Shown here: piece by piece, positions 63,659 through 64,000 of the stretch | Layout of the letters: each line of letters begins with the position of its first letter | Position numbering within the stretch: position 1 is the first letter of the stretch | DNA from: Parabacteroides hominis | GTDB taxonomy: Bacteria; Bacteroidota; Bacteroidia; Bacteroidales; Tannerellaceae | Direction of reading: 5' to 3' | DNA length: 64,000 nt | Assembly (NCBI RefSeq): GCF_014287585.1 | Contig: NZ_JACOOJ010000001.1 | Coordinates: 124,001-188,000, forward strand | Made by a program: the position numbers and the translations under genes | Notes under the pieces: generated by a model | The model's input: only the letters and a program-made list of their open reading frames with translations | Told to the model about the DNA's origin: nothing | Databases searched by the model: none

Positions 63659-63664
63659 TTTTGT

Positions 63665-64000
63665 ATGGAGAAAGACTCAGGTGAAATCTTCCGTGAGCTG
63701 AAAAAAGACGTTTCGGCTTACGTGGAGTTGAAGCTCGAACTCCTAAAATTAAACACGTATGAGAGAACGGGAAAGGTTATTGCCGTTCTCTCGTATGGTG
63801 TTATTTTATTATTTCTGGCTTTCTTTGCGATTCTGTTCATTTTCCTCGCTTTAGGGTTCTTCCTGGGGGAAGTGTTCGGTTCGGCAGGTGCGGGATTCGG
63901 CGTGGTAGCCGTGCTCTATCTGCTGCTGATCGGCATTATTGTTATGAACAAAGACAGAATCAGCAATAAAGTATTAAACGTTGTGATCTCCGCATTGACA
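63665..64000 (+). CDS. Phage-holin-superfamily membrane protein (3' truncated by window)
   Basis: ATG 63665 opens a frame that stays open to the window end (112 codons). It starts MEKDSGEIFRELKKDVSAYV, then two hydrophobic segments (VIAVLSYGVILLFLAFFAIL and GAGFGVVAVLYLLLIGIIVM) separated by a glycine-rich turn, the pattern of the holin-X/YqjE family. Pairing with YtxH supports this. It is a cellular envelope protein, not proof of a prophage. Confidence 0.78.
   Translation, partial: MEKDSGEIFRELKKDVSAYVELKLELLKLNTYERTGKVIAVLSYGVILLFLAFFAILFIFLALGFFLGEVFGSAGAGFGVVAVLYLLLIGIIVMNKDRISNKVLNVVISALT

Noticed and set aside
63437..64000. Prophage remnant from the holin-like gene
   Set aside because: YtxH plus holin-superfamily pairs are ordinary chromosomal genes in Bacteroidetes, and no other phage gene is near.

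Overview
The window comes from a member of the Bacteroidales, most likely Parabacteroides or Bacteroides. The evidence is a SusC/SusD pair under an ECF sigma/FecR switch, fkp, DUF4494/DUF4783/DUF3244-type proteins, and many start sites preceded by the Bacteroidetes -7 box TAnnTTTG. Genus is an inference. No tRNA, rRNA, CRISPR array or complete insertion sequence was seen.

Region 1 (1-17.4 kb, AT-rich) is a surface-polysaccharide locus built as two converging arms. A short plus-strand arm carries a Wzy-like polymerase and two GT4 glycosyltransferases. A tightly packed minus-strand operon (17240 down to 3625) carries Wza, a kinase-less Wzc, a complete apparent route to CMP-legionaminic acid (LegB, LegC, LegH, LegI/NeuB, LegG/NeuC, PtmE, LegF/NeuA), a Wzx flippase, an unrecognised GT-B-like protein, a GT2 and a sialidase-fold lipoprotein. 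The pathway genes lie nearly in reaction order, and PtmE points to the GDP-sugar route known from Campylobacter.

Region 2 (17.4-22.4 kb) holds an S1-domain RNA-binding protein (CvfB type), a 41-bp-period palindromic array, the bifunctional fucokinase/GDP-fucose pyrophosphorylase Fkp, and a serine recombinase of the kind that flips capsule promoters in Bacteroides.

Region 3 (22.4-42.4 kb) is mostly housekeeping: ndk, a DUF4494 protein, a YggS-type PLP protein, a dihydroorotate-dehydrogenase-like protein, a MarR-like regulator with a four-domain persulfide/CoA-disulfide reductase, a PatB-type aminotransferase, an SlyD-like FKBP, aroC, rlmH, a DUF4783 protein, nadC, rsmI with a WbpD-like acetyltransferase, and an RsmF-like methyltransferase. 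It is interrupted by a 1.3 kb gene-free tract full of dyad repeats and by an AT-rich cassette (30.1-34.3 kb) of a membrane TPR regulator, a frameshifted DUF3244 gene, a lipoprotein and a beta-barrel protein.

Region 4 (42.4-56.5 kb, minus strand) is a polysaccharide utilisation locus: ECF sigma factor, FecR, SusC with STN domain, SusD, a tandem-repeat block, a NodB deacetylase and a 2109-residue protein that appears to join a clan-A hydrolase, an (alpha/alpha) toroid glycosidase and a complete GH2 enzyme.

Region 5 (56.6-64 kb) holds serS, an NlpC/P60 lipoprotein, rplU-rpmA, a GH78 alpha-L-rhamnosidase, prmA, a YtxH protein and a holin-like membrane protein cut by the window end.

A recurring theme is a set of intergenic tandem arrays of short palindromes with periods of 21-22 or 41 bp at five loci. 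Their sequences are unrelated but their geometry is shared. Together with the giant glycosidase fusion and the sialidase-like gene in the legionaminate operon, these are the strongest candidates for undescribed biology.
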